NCBI GenBank assembly: GCA_963838095.1
Contig: CAWIPO010000009.1
Span: 216,188-280,187 of the forward strand
Origin: CAWCGU01 sp963838095
Lineage (GTDB): Bacteria; Actinomycetota; Thermoleophilia; Solirubrobacterales; 70-9
Reading direction: 5' to 3'
DNA length: 64,000 nt
Below, one piece after another: positions 44,082 through 52,307 of this stretch. Made by a program: the position numbers and the translations under genes. Within the stretch, counting starts at the first letter, position 1. Every line of letters starts with the position of its first letter. The notes beneath the pieces are model-generated. The model worked only from the letters and a program-made list of their open reading frames with translations. It was not told where the DNA came from and did no database searches.

Positions 44082-44186
44082 GCTGGGAGCGTAGGCGCGT
44101 GCCCCCTCCCTCGCGTTTCGGATCGCTGCACGCCCGCGCCCGCGAGCGCGCGGCCAGGCGCGCGCTTCGGTGACCGACCTCCCGCG

Positions 44187-44849
44187 CTACCAGGGCTCCT
44201 CGGGCGCCCCAGCCTTGTAGCGGTCATTGACGTTGTCCGGGATCCGCTCTCGCAACGTCACGGCGGCGTCGAGCAATGATTCTGCATAGCGCGCCAGATC
44301 CTTGGTCGGGCGGCGCGCAAGCACCGTGCGGTGTGCGAGCGCGAACTGGCCCCCGATCTCGAGCTTTACGTCTTCCCAGTCGCGAATCAGACGCTCCGCG
44401 ATTTCGCGGTCCACGATCTCGCGGGCCAGATCCGCATTCCCCTCCACATGGAGCTCGCGGTCGAGGTCTCCGAGGCCCAGATCGCTCCCGGCGCCTCTGA
44501 GCTTGCGGAATCTCCCGGCGCGGCTGACCGAGAGGGGCGGCAGATCGGTACGAATCGGAACGATCGCGCAGGCGTCGCTCACACCTTCGGGCACACTGGT
44601 GCTGGAGGTCCCGCAGCGACATGCGATGACGTGGTGTCCTCGCCACTCGCCGCCCATCAGGTCCCACATAACGCGCTCGGCGGCGAACCCGATTCCCGAG
44701 CTGTCTTCGTCGGCTCTCAGTTTCGCAATGAACGGCAGTGGGGAGGCCCAGAAACCGTGTTCGTCGAACAGGAACTGGCTTGGGTCGCCGAGGCGGAGTC
44801 CCAGACGCTGCGCGACCTCCTCCAGCTGCTCGCGACCCTTCCTCGCCAT
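44187..44849 (-). CDS. Protein of unknown function
   Basis: A 220-residue, probably cytosolic protein. The sequence alternates short beta-like and long helical parts (EQLEEVAQRLGLRLGD at the N-terminus; EIAERLIRDWEDVKLEIGGQF and DLARYAESLLDAAVTLRERI near the C-terminus). VIACRCGTSST has two close cysteines. I recognise no family. It is divergent from the equally unknown gene at 44919, with 69 bp between them. Confidence 0.65.
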   Translation of the reverse strand: MARKGREQLEEVAQRLGLRLGDPSQFLFDEHGFWASPLPFIAKLRADEDSSGIGFAAERVMWDLMGGEWRGHHVIACRCGTSSTSVPEGVSDACAIVPIRTDLPPLSVSRAGRFRKLRGAGSDLGLGDLDRELHVEGNADLAREIVDREIAERLIRDWEDVKLEIGGQFALAHRTVLARRPTKDLARYAESLLDAAVTLRERIPDNVNDRYKAGAPEEPW

Positions 44850-44918
44850 GCACGCCGGATTCTATTCCGCGACGCTGCGGCGCGACCACCGCATCGAGGT
44901 GGAGATAAGCTCGCCACG

Positions 44919-45695
44919 GTGCTGGCGTACAAGTGGACGCAAGCGAACGCTGTGGATCCCCAAACGGGTTCTCAATGGTCGAATGAGACCTGGACTCGGA
45001 TGCGGGGAGGTCTCTTTTCGGGCAAAGCGAAGGCAACCCCGCTGCCGCCAGATCAGGTGGCATTCGGCCACTCCATCGACGTCGAGTTATGGGAGGTTGA
45101 GCTCGATGGTGAGATCCGGGAGGCGTCTCTGGGCTGGCATGGCATCAGCGCAGAGCGCGCGCGACTGGTGCGGCGTATCGAAACGTGGAGCGACGAGACT
45201 GCGGGCGAGTTCGCGAAGGAATGCATCCTTCGCGCGCGCGACCTCGTCGCGGAGGGGACGAAACGGCTCTCGGAGAGTCCGCAGGCCGCCGACCGCGGAG
45301 TGGCGTTCCCGCTTCGCGAAGCCGCGGATCAGCTCGCCGCCGCAGGGACTCGCCACGACATCGAGGTGGCGGCCGAAGTGTTGGTGGAGGTGGATCCGGC
45401 GCCTGCCCTGCTGGGTGAGTGGTCACCGATCGGCCGGGTTTCAGGGGGAATAGGCGGGCAAGACCTGTGGCTGGCCGCGCGGTCCGTTACGGATGATCCG
45501 CCGCCGCAGGCGGCCGCGAAGGCCGCAGCGCTCCGCATCTTCAGGGCGGGAAGCCTGGCTTACATTCGCGCGGCGATCGCGAACCCCGAAGACATCAACG
45601 CGGCAGATGCCGCCAACGAAGAAGCCAGTAAGGAGGAATGCCGTTCAGCAAGCGCATCGCTGCTCGGGCATCTGAGCCTGATCCCGTCCGTCTGA
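44919..45695 (+). CDS. Protein of unknown function
   Basis: About 258 residues from GTG 44919; the open frame extends far upstream but that part is antisense to the neighbour. Features: LAYKWTQANAVDPQTGSQWSNETWTRMRGG near the start, WEVELDGEIREASLGWHGISAERARLV, and a helical C-terminus rich in Ala. I know no family. The divergent arrangement with 44187 hints at a functional pair, but nothing else supports this. Confidence 0.6.
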   Translation: MLAYKWTQANAVDPQTGSQWSNETWTRMRGGLFSGKAKATPLPPDQVAFGHSIDVELWEVELDGEIREASLGWHGISAERARLVRRIETWSDETAGEFAKECILRARDLVAEGTKRLSESPQAADRGVAFPLREAADQLAAAGTRHDIEVAAEVLVEVDPAPALLGEWSPIGRVSGGIGGQDLWLAARSVTDDPPPQAAAKAAALRIFRAGSLAYIRAAIANPEDINAADAANEEASKEECRSASASLLGHLSLIPSV

Positions 45696-45793
45696 ACGCA
45701 GACGCTATCCGGACGACGAGCGCGGGCGATGAGTGGGCGGAGCCACGCTCCATGCGAGGAAGGAAGGCGCAACTGCGCAGCCGACCTAACCTG

Positions 45794-45811
45794 GTAACGA
45801 ACTTGTAACGA
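45794..45811. promoter_or_regulatory. GTAACGA direct repeat (Pho-box-like spacing) upstream of the glycosyltransferase
   Basis: Two perfect GTAACGA heptamers are separated by ACTT (11-nt period), 33 bp before the start at 45844. Heptamers with 4-nt spacing are the layout used by OmpR/PhoB-type regulators. An AGCGC-TTTT-GCGCT hairpin follows at 45817-45830. Only one pair is present, so this is suggestive. Confidence 0.4.
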
Positions 45812-45843
45812 TTTCCAGCGCTTTTGCGCTCACACTCGCGGGC

Positions 45844-46944
45844 GTGAACGGTGGCGCGTCACCGGGGGTGCAGCGCAACCGGCTCGTTGTCTGCGACGTG
45901 GCGCTGTTCTATGGCGCGCGAAGCGGCGGCATTCGCACCTACCTCGACGAGAAGGCCCGGTTCGCGAACGACAGCGGCGCCTTCGAGCACCACGTGATCG
46001 TGCCCGGGGTGCAGGAGCGCCACGAGGCGGGTCGCCACGAGCTGCGCTCGCTGCGGCTCGTGGCCCACAACGGCTACCGGATCCCGCTCGGCGCCGGGGC
46101 CGTGAAGCAGACGCTTCGCCGCCTGCGCCCCGACGTCGTCGTCCTCCACGACCCCTTCTGGCGCCCGCTCGGCGTCACCCGCGAGGCGCATCGGCTCGGC
46201 GCCCGGGTGGTCGCGGTGCATCATGCCTCGGCGGCGCTGAACGCCGCCGGCCTGCCCGGCCCCGACGCCGTCTACCTGCCGCTGTTCCGCCGCATCTACC
46301 GCCACGCCTACGAGAACGTCGACGGGGTGATGTCGGTCGTCGACCCGAGCCCCGACTCGGGCCGCGAAGCGACGATTCCGCTCCGCTTCGGACTCCATCC
46401 GGCGTTTCACCCCGCCCCGTCCGTGCGCGGCGACCACTTCCTGTACGCGGGACGCGTCGCGTACGAGAAGCGGATCCCTGACCTGCTCGAGGCGATGGCG
46501 ACGGCGGGGTGGGGGCGACCGCTGTGGATCGTCGGCGACGGTCCCGCGGTGAGCGGGGTCGAGAGCGCCGCGCGCAAGCTCGGGCTCGAGGACCTTGTCC
46601 ACTTCAAGCCGTTCGTCAGCGACCGCCACGAGCTCGCGCGCCTGTACCGCGAAGCGGCCTGCGTCGTCGACCCCGGCCCGCACGAGACCTTCGGTCTCGT
46701 CGTGCTCGAGGCCGCTGCCAGCGGCGCCCGGGTCGTCGCCTGCACCTCGACCCCGTCGGCGAGCGTCGCCGCGCCGCTGGTCGAGACCTACGCCGCCACG
46801 GACGTGGCCGATCTGATTCGCGCGATCGAGCGCTCGCTCGCCACTCCCGGCGACGTCGCGATCGCGTCAAAGCTTGCCGAGGGACTCTCCTGGGAGCGGG
46901 TGTTCGCAGCCGAGCTGGAGGAGCTCCAGCAATTGCTCGGATGA
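45844..46944 (+). CDS. Glycosyltransferase family 4-like protein
   Basis: A 366-residue GT-B fold transferase from a GTG. VALFYGARSGGIRTYLDEKARF is a typical start. The second domain shows YAGRVAYEKRIPDLLEAMA, WIVGDGPAVSGVE and the E-x7-E motif in PHETFGLVVLEAAASGARVVA. Its ATGA overlap with a GH63/GH15-like glycosidase suggests a metabolic pair making and breaking a glucosyl compound. Acceptor unknown. Confidence 0.93.
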   Translation: MNGGASPGVQRNRLVVCDVALFYGARSGGIRTYLDEKARFANDSGAFEHHVIVPGVQERHEAGRHELRSLRLVAHNGYRIPLGAGAVKQTLRRLRPDVVVLHDPFWRPLGVTREAHRLGARVVAVHHASAALNAAGLPGPDAVYLPLFRRIYRHAYENVDGVMSVVDPSPDSGREATIPLRFGLHPAFHPAPSVRGDHFLYAGRVAYEKRIPDLLEAMATAGWGRPLWIVGDGPAVSGVESAARKLGLEDLVHFKPFVSDRHELARLYREAACVVDPGPHETFGLVVLEAAASGARVVACTSTPSASVAAPLVETYAATDVADLIRAIERSLATPGDVAIASKLAEGLSWERVFAAELEELQQLLG

Positions 46945-48308
46945 GCGGCCCGATCGCCGAAGACCGGGCATCCGCGCTCCGCAAGCGCGCGCACCGGGTA
47001 TTGGCAGGCAACTGGCGCGAGGGTCACCACGCGGACGGGACCAAGTACGCGTTCACCTGCCCGGCGCCGCCCCGCTATCACCATCAGTGGTACTGGGACT
47101 CCTGCTTTCACGCGATCGTCTGGCGCCACTTCGATCCCTCCCGGGCGCGGGAGGAGCTGCGCACCCTGCTGCGCTCCGGCCGCCTCGACGGCTTCATCCC
47201 GCACACGGTCTTCTGGCACGAGGGCGCCGGGTGGCGGCGGGCGCCGCTGTACGCAACCCACTCGTTTCGCGGCGATCGCGCCACCGCCCACATCCAGACG
47301 CCGATGATCGCCCTCGCCTGGGAGCTGGTCGCCGAGGCCTCGACCGACGACCCCGGCTTCGCGACCGAGGCGCTCGACGCGCTCCGCCTCCACTACGACT
47401 GGCTCGACTATCACCGCGACCCGGACGGCGACGGCCTGATCTCGATCATCCATCCCGACGAGTCGGGTCTCGACGACTCGCCGAAGTACGACGAGGTCTT
47501 CGGCTGGATGTCGCACTACCTGCCCGGCTACTTCTGGCTCGTCCAGCGCTCGCGGCGGCTGGGGTACGAGTCGCGAGCGATCATCGAGCGCTACGACGAG
47601 CACGTCGAGGACGTGCTGGTGAACGTGATGTACGCGCTCTCGCTGCACTCGATGGCGCGGCTCTCCGGCGAGCCGGTGTGGGAAGAGCGCGCGCAGCGCG
47701 TGGAGGCGGCGCTGGTCGAGCGCAGTTGGGATCCCGAGCGGGGGATCTTCTGGGACCTCGCCGGCCGCGCCGAGCAGCCGGTGCGGGTCTCGACGTGGTC
47801 GTCGCTGGCGCCGCTGGCGCTGCCGTCGCTGCCGGACGAGATCGCCCGCCGCCTCGTCAAGGAGCACCTGCTCGACGATCGCCGCTACAACGCTCCCCAC
47901 GGGATCCCGTCGGTGTCGATGGAGGAGCCGAGCTTCCGCGCCGGCTGGCACTTCTACCGCTGCTGGCGCGGCCCCGCGTGGGTGAATACCGCCTGGCTGC
48001 TGCTCCCTCCGCTTCGCCGCCTTGGCTTCGAGCGCGAAGCCGATGGGATCCTCGACAGCTACGTCAGCATGGTCGAGCGCCACGGCTTTCGCGAGTACTA
48101 CAACCCCCTGAACGGAGAGGGGCTCGCGGCGCGGCGCTTCGGCTGGTCAACGCTGCTGGTCGATCTGCTTCCGGCCGCCGACGAGCAGCACCGGCTGCCT
48201 TCCGACTGGTCCAGAAACGATCACAGCGTGCTGGGCGAGGCCTGGCAGGCCGGCAAGGAGGCCGCCTCCTCGCTGGCCGGCGCGATGCGCTCGCGACTGC
48301 CGGGCTGA
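46941..48308 (+). CDS. GH63/GH15-like glycoside hydrolase (glucosylglycerate- or oligosaccharide-hydrolase type)
   Basis: A 455-residue (alpha/alpha)6-barrel glycosidase. Diagnostic motifs are YHHQWYWDSCFHAIVWRHFDP near residue 48 and GWHFYRCWRGPAWVNTAWLLL near 335, shared by GH63 and bacterial mannosyl/glucosylglycerate hydrolases. Likely acids are in WDSCF and in the C-terminal NGEGL region. It overlaps the glycosyltransferase by 4 nt. No signal peptide, so action on an intracellular compatible solute or storage glycoside is plausible but unproven. Confidence 0.85.
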   Translation: MSGPIAEDRASALRKRAHRVLAGNWREGHHADGTKYAFTCPAPPRYHHQWYWDSCFHAIVWRHFDPSRAREELRTLLRSGRLDGFIPHTVFWHEGAGWRRAPLYATHSFRGDRATAHIQTPMIALAWELVAEASTDDPGFATEALDALRLHYDWLDYHRDPDGDGLISIIHPDESGLDDSPKYDEVFGWMSHYLPGYFWLVQRSRRLGYESRAIIERYDEHVEDVLVNVMYALSLHSMARLSGEPVWEERAQRVEAALVERSWDPERGIFWDLAGRAEQPVRVSTWSSLAPLALPSLPDEIARRLVKEHLLDDRRYNAPHGIPSVSMEEPSFRAGWHFYRCWRGPAWVNTAWLLLPPLRRLGFEREADGILDSYVSMVERHGFREYYNPLNGEGLAARRFGWSTLLVDLLPAADEQHRLPSDWSRNDHSVLGEAWQAGKEAASSLAGAMRSRLPG

Positions 48309-49183
48309 GCGCGGGCGAACCGTGGCCTGCGCACCGGAAGACGCAGGACGATCAGCGCCAGCCCGACGTAGATCAGGGTGGCCGTCAGCGATGTGGCCAC
48401 CATCGCGATTCCGGCGCCCGCGGCAGCACTCGCGTTCGTCGCGCCGAACACGGCCAGCGACGCAGCGGGCGTAGAGGTCGGCCCGATCGGGAGCGCGCCG
48501 AGGACGCCGAGCACCGCCAGCAGCACCGCGGCGCTGGCGAATCCGTGCGGGAGGTCGAACCCGGCGAGCACCATCCACGCCCGCGTGAGGCCGAGCGCGC
48601 ACATGATCACGGCCAGCGCAACCAGGCGGCTCCGGCGCCGGGGGTCGGAGAGCACCCGCAGCCCCGCGATCGCGCCGCGGTCGCGGAAGCGGTCGCGAAG
48701 CGCCACCAGCACGACCAGCCCCGCCACTCCGAGACCGAGCGCAAGCGCGGCCGACCACAGCGGCAGCGCCCCGCTGATCAGGGTCGCCGCCACCAGCGCC
48801 GCCCCCATCACCGTTCCCTCGAGCGCCAGCACCGGCGCGTCCGCGACCAGCGTCCGGCTCAGCGACGGGGAGTCGTCCGGGGCCATCCTTCTGAGCACGA
48901 GCGCGCGGACCGGCACCGTGGTCGCCGACTGCACTCCCCCGGAGAGGAACGAGACCGAGTTCGCCACGTGCGAGCGCCGGCGGTCGACCTCCGCCGGCCC
49001 GATCGCGTTCATCGACACCCGCCATGCCTCCCCGCGACAGAGCAGCCAGCCGAGCTGCGCGCCGACCGCACCGAGCGCGGCCCAGACGGGGAAGTCGACG
49101 GTGAGCGCCGATCGCGTGTCGGTGGAACCGGCGAGTGTGCCGCGTCGCTCGCCTACACTGCCGCCGCGGCAGGTCCGCGGCAA
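48221..49183 (-). CDS. YbhN/AglD-like integral membrane protein (lysylphosphatidylglycerol-synthase TM domain family)
   Basis: About 320 residues with several hydrophobic segments. SHVANSVSFLSGGVQSATTVPVRALVLRRM matches the conserved cytosolic loop of the LPG-synthase-TM family, and VLLAVLGVLGALPIGPTSTPAASLAVFG matches the late PG-rich loop. These proteins lack the catalytic domain and often act in glycolipid processing. A TTG at 49183 is the likely start; it overlaps the divergent gene's start. The 3' end lies 88 nt inside the convergent glycosidase gene. Confidence 0.78.
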   Translation of the reverse strand: MPRTCRGGSVGERRGTLAGSTDTRSALTVDFPVWAALGAVGAQLGWLLCRGEAWRVSMNAIGPAEVDRRRSHVANSVSFLSGGVQSATTVPVRALVLRRMAPDDSPSLSRTLVADAPVLALEGTVMGAALVAATLISGALPLWSAALALGLGVAGLVVLVALRDRFRDRGAIAGLRVLSDPRRRSRLVALAVIMCALGLTRAWMVLAGFDLPHGFASAAVLLAVLGVLGALPIGPTSTPAASLAVFGATNASAAAGAGIAMVATSLTATLIYVGLALIVLRLPVRRPRFARAQPGSRERIAPASEEAASLPACQASPSTL

Positions 49184-51126
49184 TGAAACGCTCCGCCAGG
49201 CCCACAAGACTGCGCCTCGCCTTCGTGGCAGGTGCGCTCGCCGTGCTCGCGCTGCCGGTGTTCGCGGCCGGCCACGTCGAGCGCCCCTCCTATTGGCCCG
49301 ACCCGGATCCCGACCGCTCCATCCAACCCGCCGCCGGCGGCGGCTTCCCGAAGGCGCGGACGCTCCAGTCCGCGCTGCAGCGAAAGCCGCCGGGGGACAC
49401 CCGCGTCGTCTGCAAGGCCGCGTCGCTGCGGCTGCTTCGCGAATCGATCGCGCGCGCCCGCAGGAACGGCTACGACATCCGCCCCCACGATCACCGCCGC
49501 CTCAGCCGCGACCAGGCGCGAAAGCTGCTGCGGATCAACAAGCAGCTTAAGAAGCGCTGCGAATTCAGCGACATCCAGGCCGCCGTGACCGCCTCCGGGA
49601 ACAACGACCGCGTCGTGATCATGCCCGGCATCTACAAGGAGGTCCCCTCGCGCGCGCAGCCGACCTTCGACCCCGCGTGCGACAAGTACGAGGTCGACGG
49701 CGATCGCCCCGGCGACGTTGGCGGCGCCTCCTACGAGTACCAGTTCCACTGTCCCAACGACCAGAACCTGATCGCGGTGCTGGGCCGGGAGCCGGGGACC
49801 GAGGCGGCTCCGCAGCCTCCGCGCTCCGACCGCCACGGGATCCCCGACGTCGGACCCTGCATCCGCTGCAACCTCCAGATCGAGGGCTCGGGCGTGAGCG
49901 CGGACGATGTCGTGGTCGAGGCCGGACGGCGCAGCGCCGGCAACGGCGGCCCCGGAGCGGTGGGGGCGAAGAAGGACGTCGGCATCCGCGTAGACCGCGC
50001 CGACGGTTTCGTGCTTCGCAATGTCACCGTCCGCCATGCCCTCGAGCACGGGATCTACGTAATCGAGTCCGACGGCTACCTGCTCGAGCGCTTCAAGGTC
50101 TATTACAACGGCGCCTATGGGACGCTCACGTTCGTCGAGGACCACGGCATCACCCAGGATTGCGAAGCGGTCGGAAGCGGCGACTCCGGGCTCTATCCGG
50201 GCGCCCCGGTCGAGAGTGGCGCCCAGCGTCCCGAGGGCACGAAGTTCCGCTACAACCAGATCATCCGCCGCTGCGACTCCCATCACAACGCGGCCGGCTA
50301 CTCGGCGACGAACGGCAACGCCGTCCACGTCCACCACAACAACTTCTACGGCAACGCGATGGGGCTTCAGACCGATGTCGCCACCGCCGCCGGCCACCCC
50401 GGCTTCCCCGGCGACTCGACGCTGTTCGAGCACAACAACATCTACTCGAACAACTTCAACCCCTACAAGCCCGACTCGGACGTGATCCCGTTCTTCCCCT
50501 ATCCGGTCGGGACCGGGCTCTGGATCGCCGGCGGGAACGACCACATCGTGCGCAGGAACCACATCTGGAACAACTGGCGCCGCGGGACGATGACCTTCGC
50601 AGTCCCCGACGCGCTCGTCTGCGGCCCCGCGGCGGACGGAAACGAGCAGGCCGGCTGCGACGCCGGTCGCTTTTCGACCTCCCATCGAAACAGCTTCTAC
50701 GGCAACGTCATGGGCCAGTCCCCCGGCGGCAACGTGCTGCCCAACGGCACAGATTTCTGGTGGGACTCATTCCCCGGCAACGAGGGCAACTGCTGGTATC
50801 GGAACACCGGCCCGGCGCCGATCACCAGCGAGCCGACCCCGCTCCCCGATTGCAACAACGGTCAGAACCCTGAGTCGAGCGTCGGCACGGGGAACATGGC
50901 CAACGAGGGCGAGCTCGCGGCCTGCGCCGTCTCCTTCGAGACCCGCACGTACGACCCCGCGACCTGCCCGTGGTTCAGGGACCCGCCGAAGCCGGGGTCC
51001 GAAGGCGCCGCCGCCGAGACCAGCGCCGAGACCCGCGCTGTCTACCGCGAGACGTTCCTCGACTTCTGCACCGAGTTCGCGGACAACCCCACCTGCGAGG
51101 CGTTCGAACCGCTGCCCGCCGGCTGA
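49183..51126 (+). CDS. Secreted right-handed parallel beta-helix protein
   Basis: A 647-residue secreted protein. The signal peptide is RLRLAFVAGALAVLALPVFAAG. The central part has beta-helix repeats rich in His/Asn: VRHALEHGIYVIESDGYLLERF, DSHHNAAGYSATNGNAVHVHHNNFYGNAMG, EHNNIYSNNFNPY, RRNHIWNNWRRGTMTF, as in NosD/pectate-lyase-like folds. Many Cys in CIRC, CGP, CDAG and C-terminal CPWFRDPP. Such proteins bind or cut polysaccharide; activity is not shown. Start taken at the ATG of MKRSARPTRLRL. Confidence 0.88.
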   Translation: MKRSARPTRLRLAFVAGALAVLALPVFAAGHVERPSYWPDPDPDRSIQPAAGGGFPKARTLQSALQRKPPGDTRVVCKAASLRLLRESIARARRNGYDIRPHDHRRLSRDQARKLLRINKQLKKRCEFSDIQAAVTASGNNDRVVIMPGIYKEVPSRAQPTFDPACDKYEVDGDRPGDVGGASYEYQFHCPNDQNLIAVLGREPGTEAAPQPPRSDRHGIPDVGPCIRCNLQIEGSGVSADDVVVEAGRRSAGNGGPGAVGAKKDVGIRVDRADGFVLRNVTVRHALEHGIYVIESDGYLLERFKVYYNGAYGTLTFVEDHGITQDCEAVGSGDSGLYPGAPVESGAQRPEGTKFRYNQIIRRCDSHHNAAGYSATNGNAVHVHHNNFYGNAMGLQTDVATAAGHPGFPGDSTLFEHNNIYSNNFNPYKPDSDVIPFFPYPVGTGLWIAGGNDHIVRRNHIWNNWRRGTMTFAVPDALVCGPAADGNEQAGCDAGRFSTSHRNSFYGNVMGQSPGGNVLPNGTDFWWDSFPGNEGNCWYRNTGPAPITSEPTPLPDCNNGQNPESSVGTGNMANEGELAACAVSFETRTYDPATCPWFRDPPKPGSEGAAAETSAETRAVYRETFLDFCTEFADNPTCEAFEPLPAG

Positions 51127-51133
51127 TCTCCCC

Positions 51134-51529
51134 GTGAGCGTGCGGACGCCGCGCAGGGGAACAGCGATCGCGGGGTTTGCCGCCTGCGCTCTTGGGATTG
51201 GCGCCTGCGGCGGCGACGCACAGCAAAACCAGGCTGCGCTGGAGGGCGCGGGGGGCGGCGCGATCGCGCAATCCGTCAGCCTGCTGAGCTGCCAGGACTG
51301 GAACGACGCCGACGCCTCCAAGCGGCTCGACACGATCGCCCAGATCGAGTCGTTCGCGAGCGGACCGGTGACGGGCGAGGGCGTCGCCGGCGAGGGCAGC
51401 GTCCTTCCCGAGGAGCAGGCCTACAAGCTGTTCGAGCGCCAGTGCGAGCCCGCGTACGCCGCCGGCTTTCGGCTCTACAAGCTCTACACGCAGGCGACTG
51501 GCTTCGCCGGGGTGCCGGCGGAGGAGTAG
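51134..51529 (+). CDS. Lipoprotein of unknown function
   Basis: A 131-residue protein from a GTG 7 nt after the beta-helix gene. The signal AIAGFAACALGIGACGGDA has a lipobox Cys at about 25. The mature part contains two further cysteines (LSCQDW, RQCEPAYA), probably a disulfide. Very likely co-transcribed with the beta-helix protein, so perhaps its surface partner. Confidence 0.75.
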   Translation: MSVRTPRRGTAIAGFAACALGIGACGGDAQQNQAALEGAGGGAIAQSVSLLSCQDWNDADASKRLDTIAQIESFASGPVTGEGVAGEGSVLPEEQAYKLFERQCEPAYAAGFRLYKLYTQATGFAGVPAEE

Positions 51530-51581
51530 GCGCTACTCGCGTGGGCCCGGACCTACCGCGGATTGGCGCCACGCCCTCACC

Positions 51582-51633
51582 AGAATCTGTCTGGATTGTG
51601 GGGGCTATAGGGCATACAACCCAGACAGATTCT
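51582..51633. repeat. Dispersed palindromic repeat, copy 3
   Basis: A 52-nt palindrome: a perfect 13-bp outer stem (AGAATCTGTCTGG with CCAGACAGATTCT), then TTGT with ACAA, around the centre CTATAG. Relative to copy 1, CTCTCTG has become CTGTCTG and CAGAGAG has become CAGACAG, a compensated change on both arms. It lies between a plus gene end (51529) and a minus gene end (51741). Confidence 0.82.
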
Positions 51634-51647
51634 CCGGAGCCTTAGCT

Positions 51648-51693
51648 GCGCCTCGGCGTAGAGCTGCGGCTTCTCCATCTGGGCCACATGGCC
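51648..51693 (-). pseudogene. Remnant of an alpha/beta hydrolase 3' end
   Basis: 46 nt match 43325-43370 at 43 positions and encode GHVAQMEKPQLYAEAQ, the His-containing end of the hydrolase at 43299. No start, no nucleophile region and no in-frame continuation are present, so it is a fragment. Palindrome copy 3 lies 15 nt beyond it. Confidence 0.7.
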
Positions 51694-51740
51694 ACGCGCG
51701 AGATGCTCAGAAGCCAGGACGCACTGAGCCGACCACTCCG

Positions 51741-52292
51741 TCACCCAGGCACGCCCGCCGACGGCTCTCCCGCCCCGTTTCGCGGCAACTCCTTCGGCTT
51801 CACAAACGACACCAGCTCGGCGGTTCTCGGCGCCAACTCGCGCCAGCTCGCCATGAGCTCCAGCGTGGCCAGCGCCGCGGTTGGAAACTTGCTTCGTACT
51901 CGCACGATCTCAGGACCGTCTCTAGCGAGGCTCAGGGCTAGATCCTGGATCCCGGGGTTGTGGCCGATCAGCATCACGGACTCGACCTCGTCCGGTATCT
52001 CGCGCAGCATCTCGAGGATGTCGGCCGCGGTGGCCGCGTAGAGCTCGCGCTTGATCTGGACGTCCGTGCCCTCCGCCAGCCCCGATGCGATCAGGGTCAG
52101 GGTCTGGCGCGTGCGCCGCGATGGCGAGCACAGCACCAGCTCGGGCGCAATCCGCTCTCGCCGTGCGTGCTCCGCCATGACCTTCGCGGCGCGGCGACCG
52201 CGAGGAGCCAAGGGCCGGTCGTGGTCGGCAAGCGTAGGGTCATCCCAACGCGATTTGGCGTGGCGCAGGAGATAAAGCCGCTTTATCACCAC
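51741..52292 (-). CDS. SixA-type histidine phosphatase
   Basis: About 183 residues of the histidine-phosphatase superfamily. The RHG signature is LYLLRHAKSRWDDP near the N-terminus (phospho-His intermediate), with a distal His in VMLIGHNPGIQDLALSL. Family members such as SixA remove phosphate from phospho-His proteins or small molecules. The GTG at 52292 or 52289 is the start; the long open frame upstream is not supported. Confidence 0.9.
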   Translation of the reverse strand: MVIKRLYLLRHAKSRWDDPTLADHDRPLAPRGRRAAKVMAEHARRERIAPELVLCSPSRRTRQTLTLIASGLAEGTDVQIKRELYAATAADILEMLREIPDEVESVMLIGHNPGIQDLALSLARDGPEIVRVRSKFPTAALATLELMASWRELAPRTAELVSFVKPKELPRNGAGEPSAGVPG

Positions 52293-52307
52293 CTGGAGGA
52301 TGCCGGT

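Noticed and set aside
44331..44918. Upstream extension of the unknown plus-strand gene
   Set aside because: Fully antisense to the gene at 44187 and low-quality protein; GTG 44919 gives a better start.
52271..52287. GATAAAGCCGCTTTATC, a perfect 17-bp palindrome
   Set aside because: It lies within the first codons of the SixA-type gene (IKRLYLL) and has no second copy here; could be chance.
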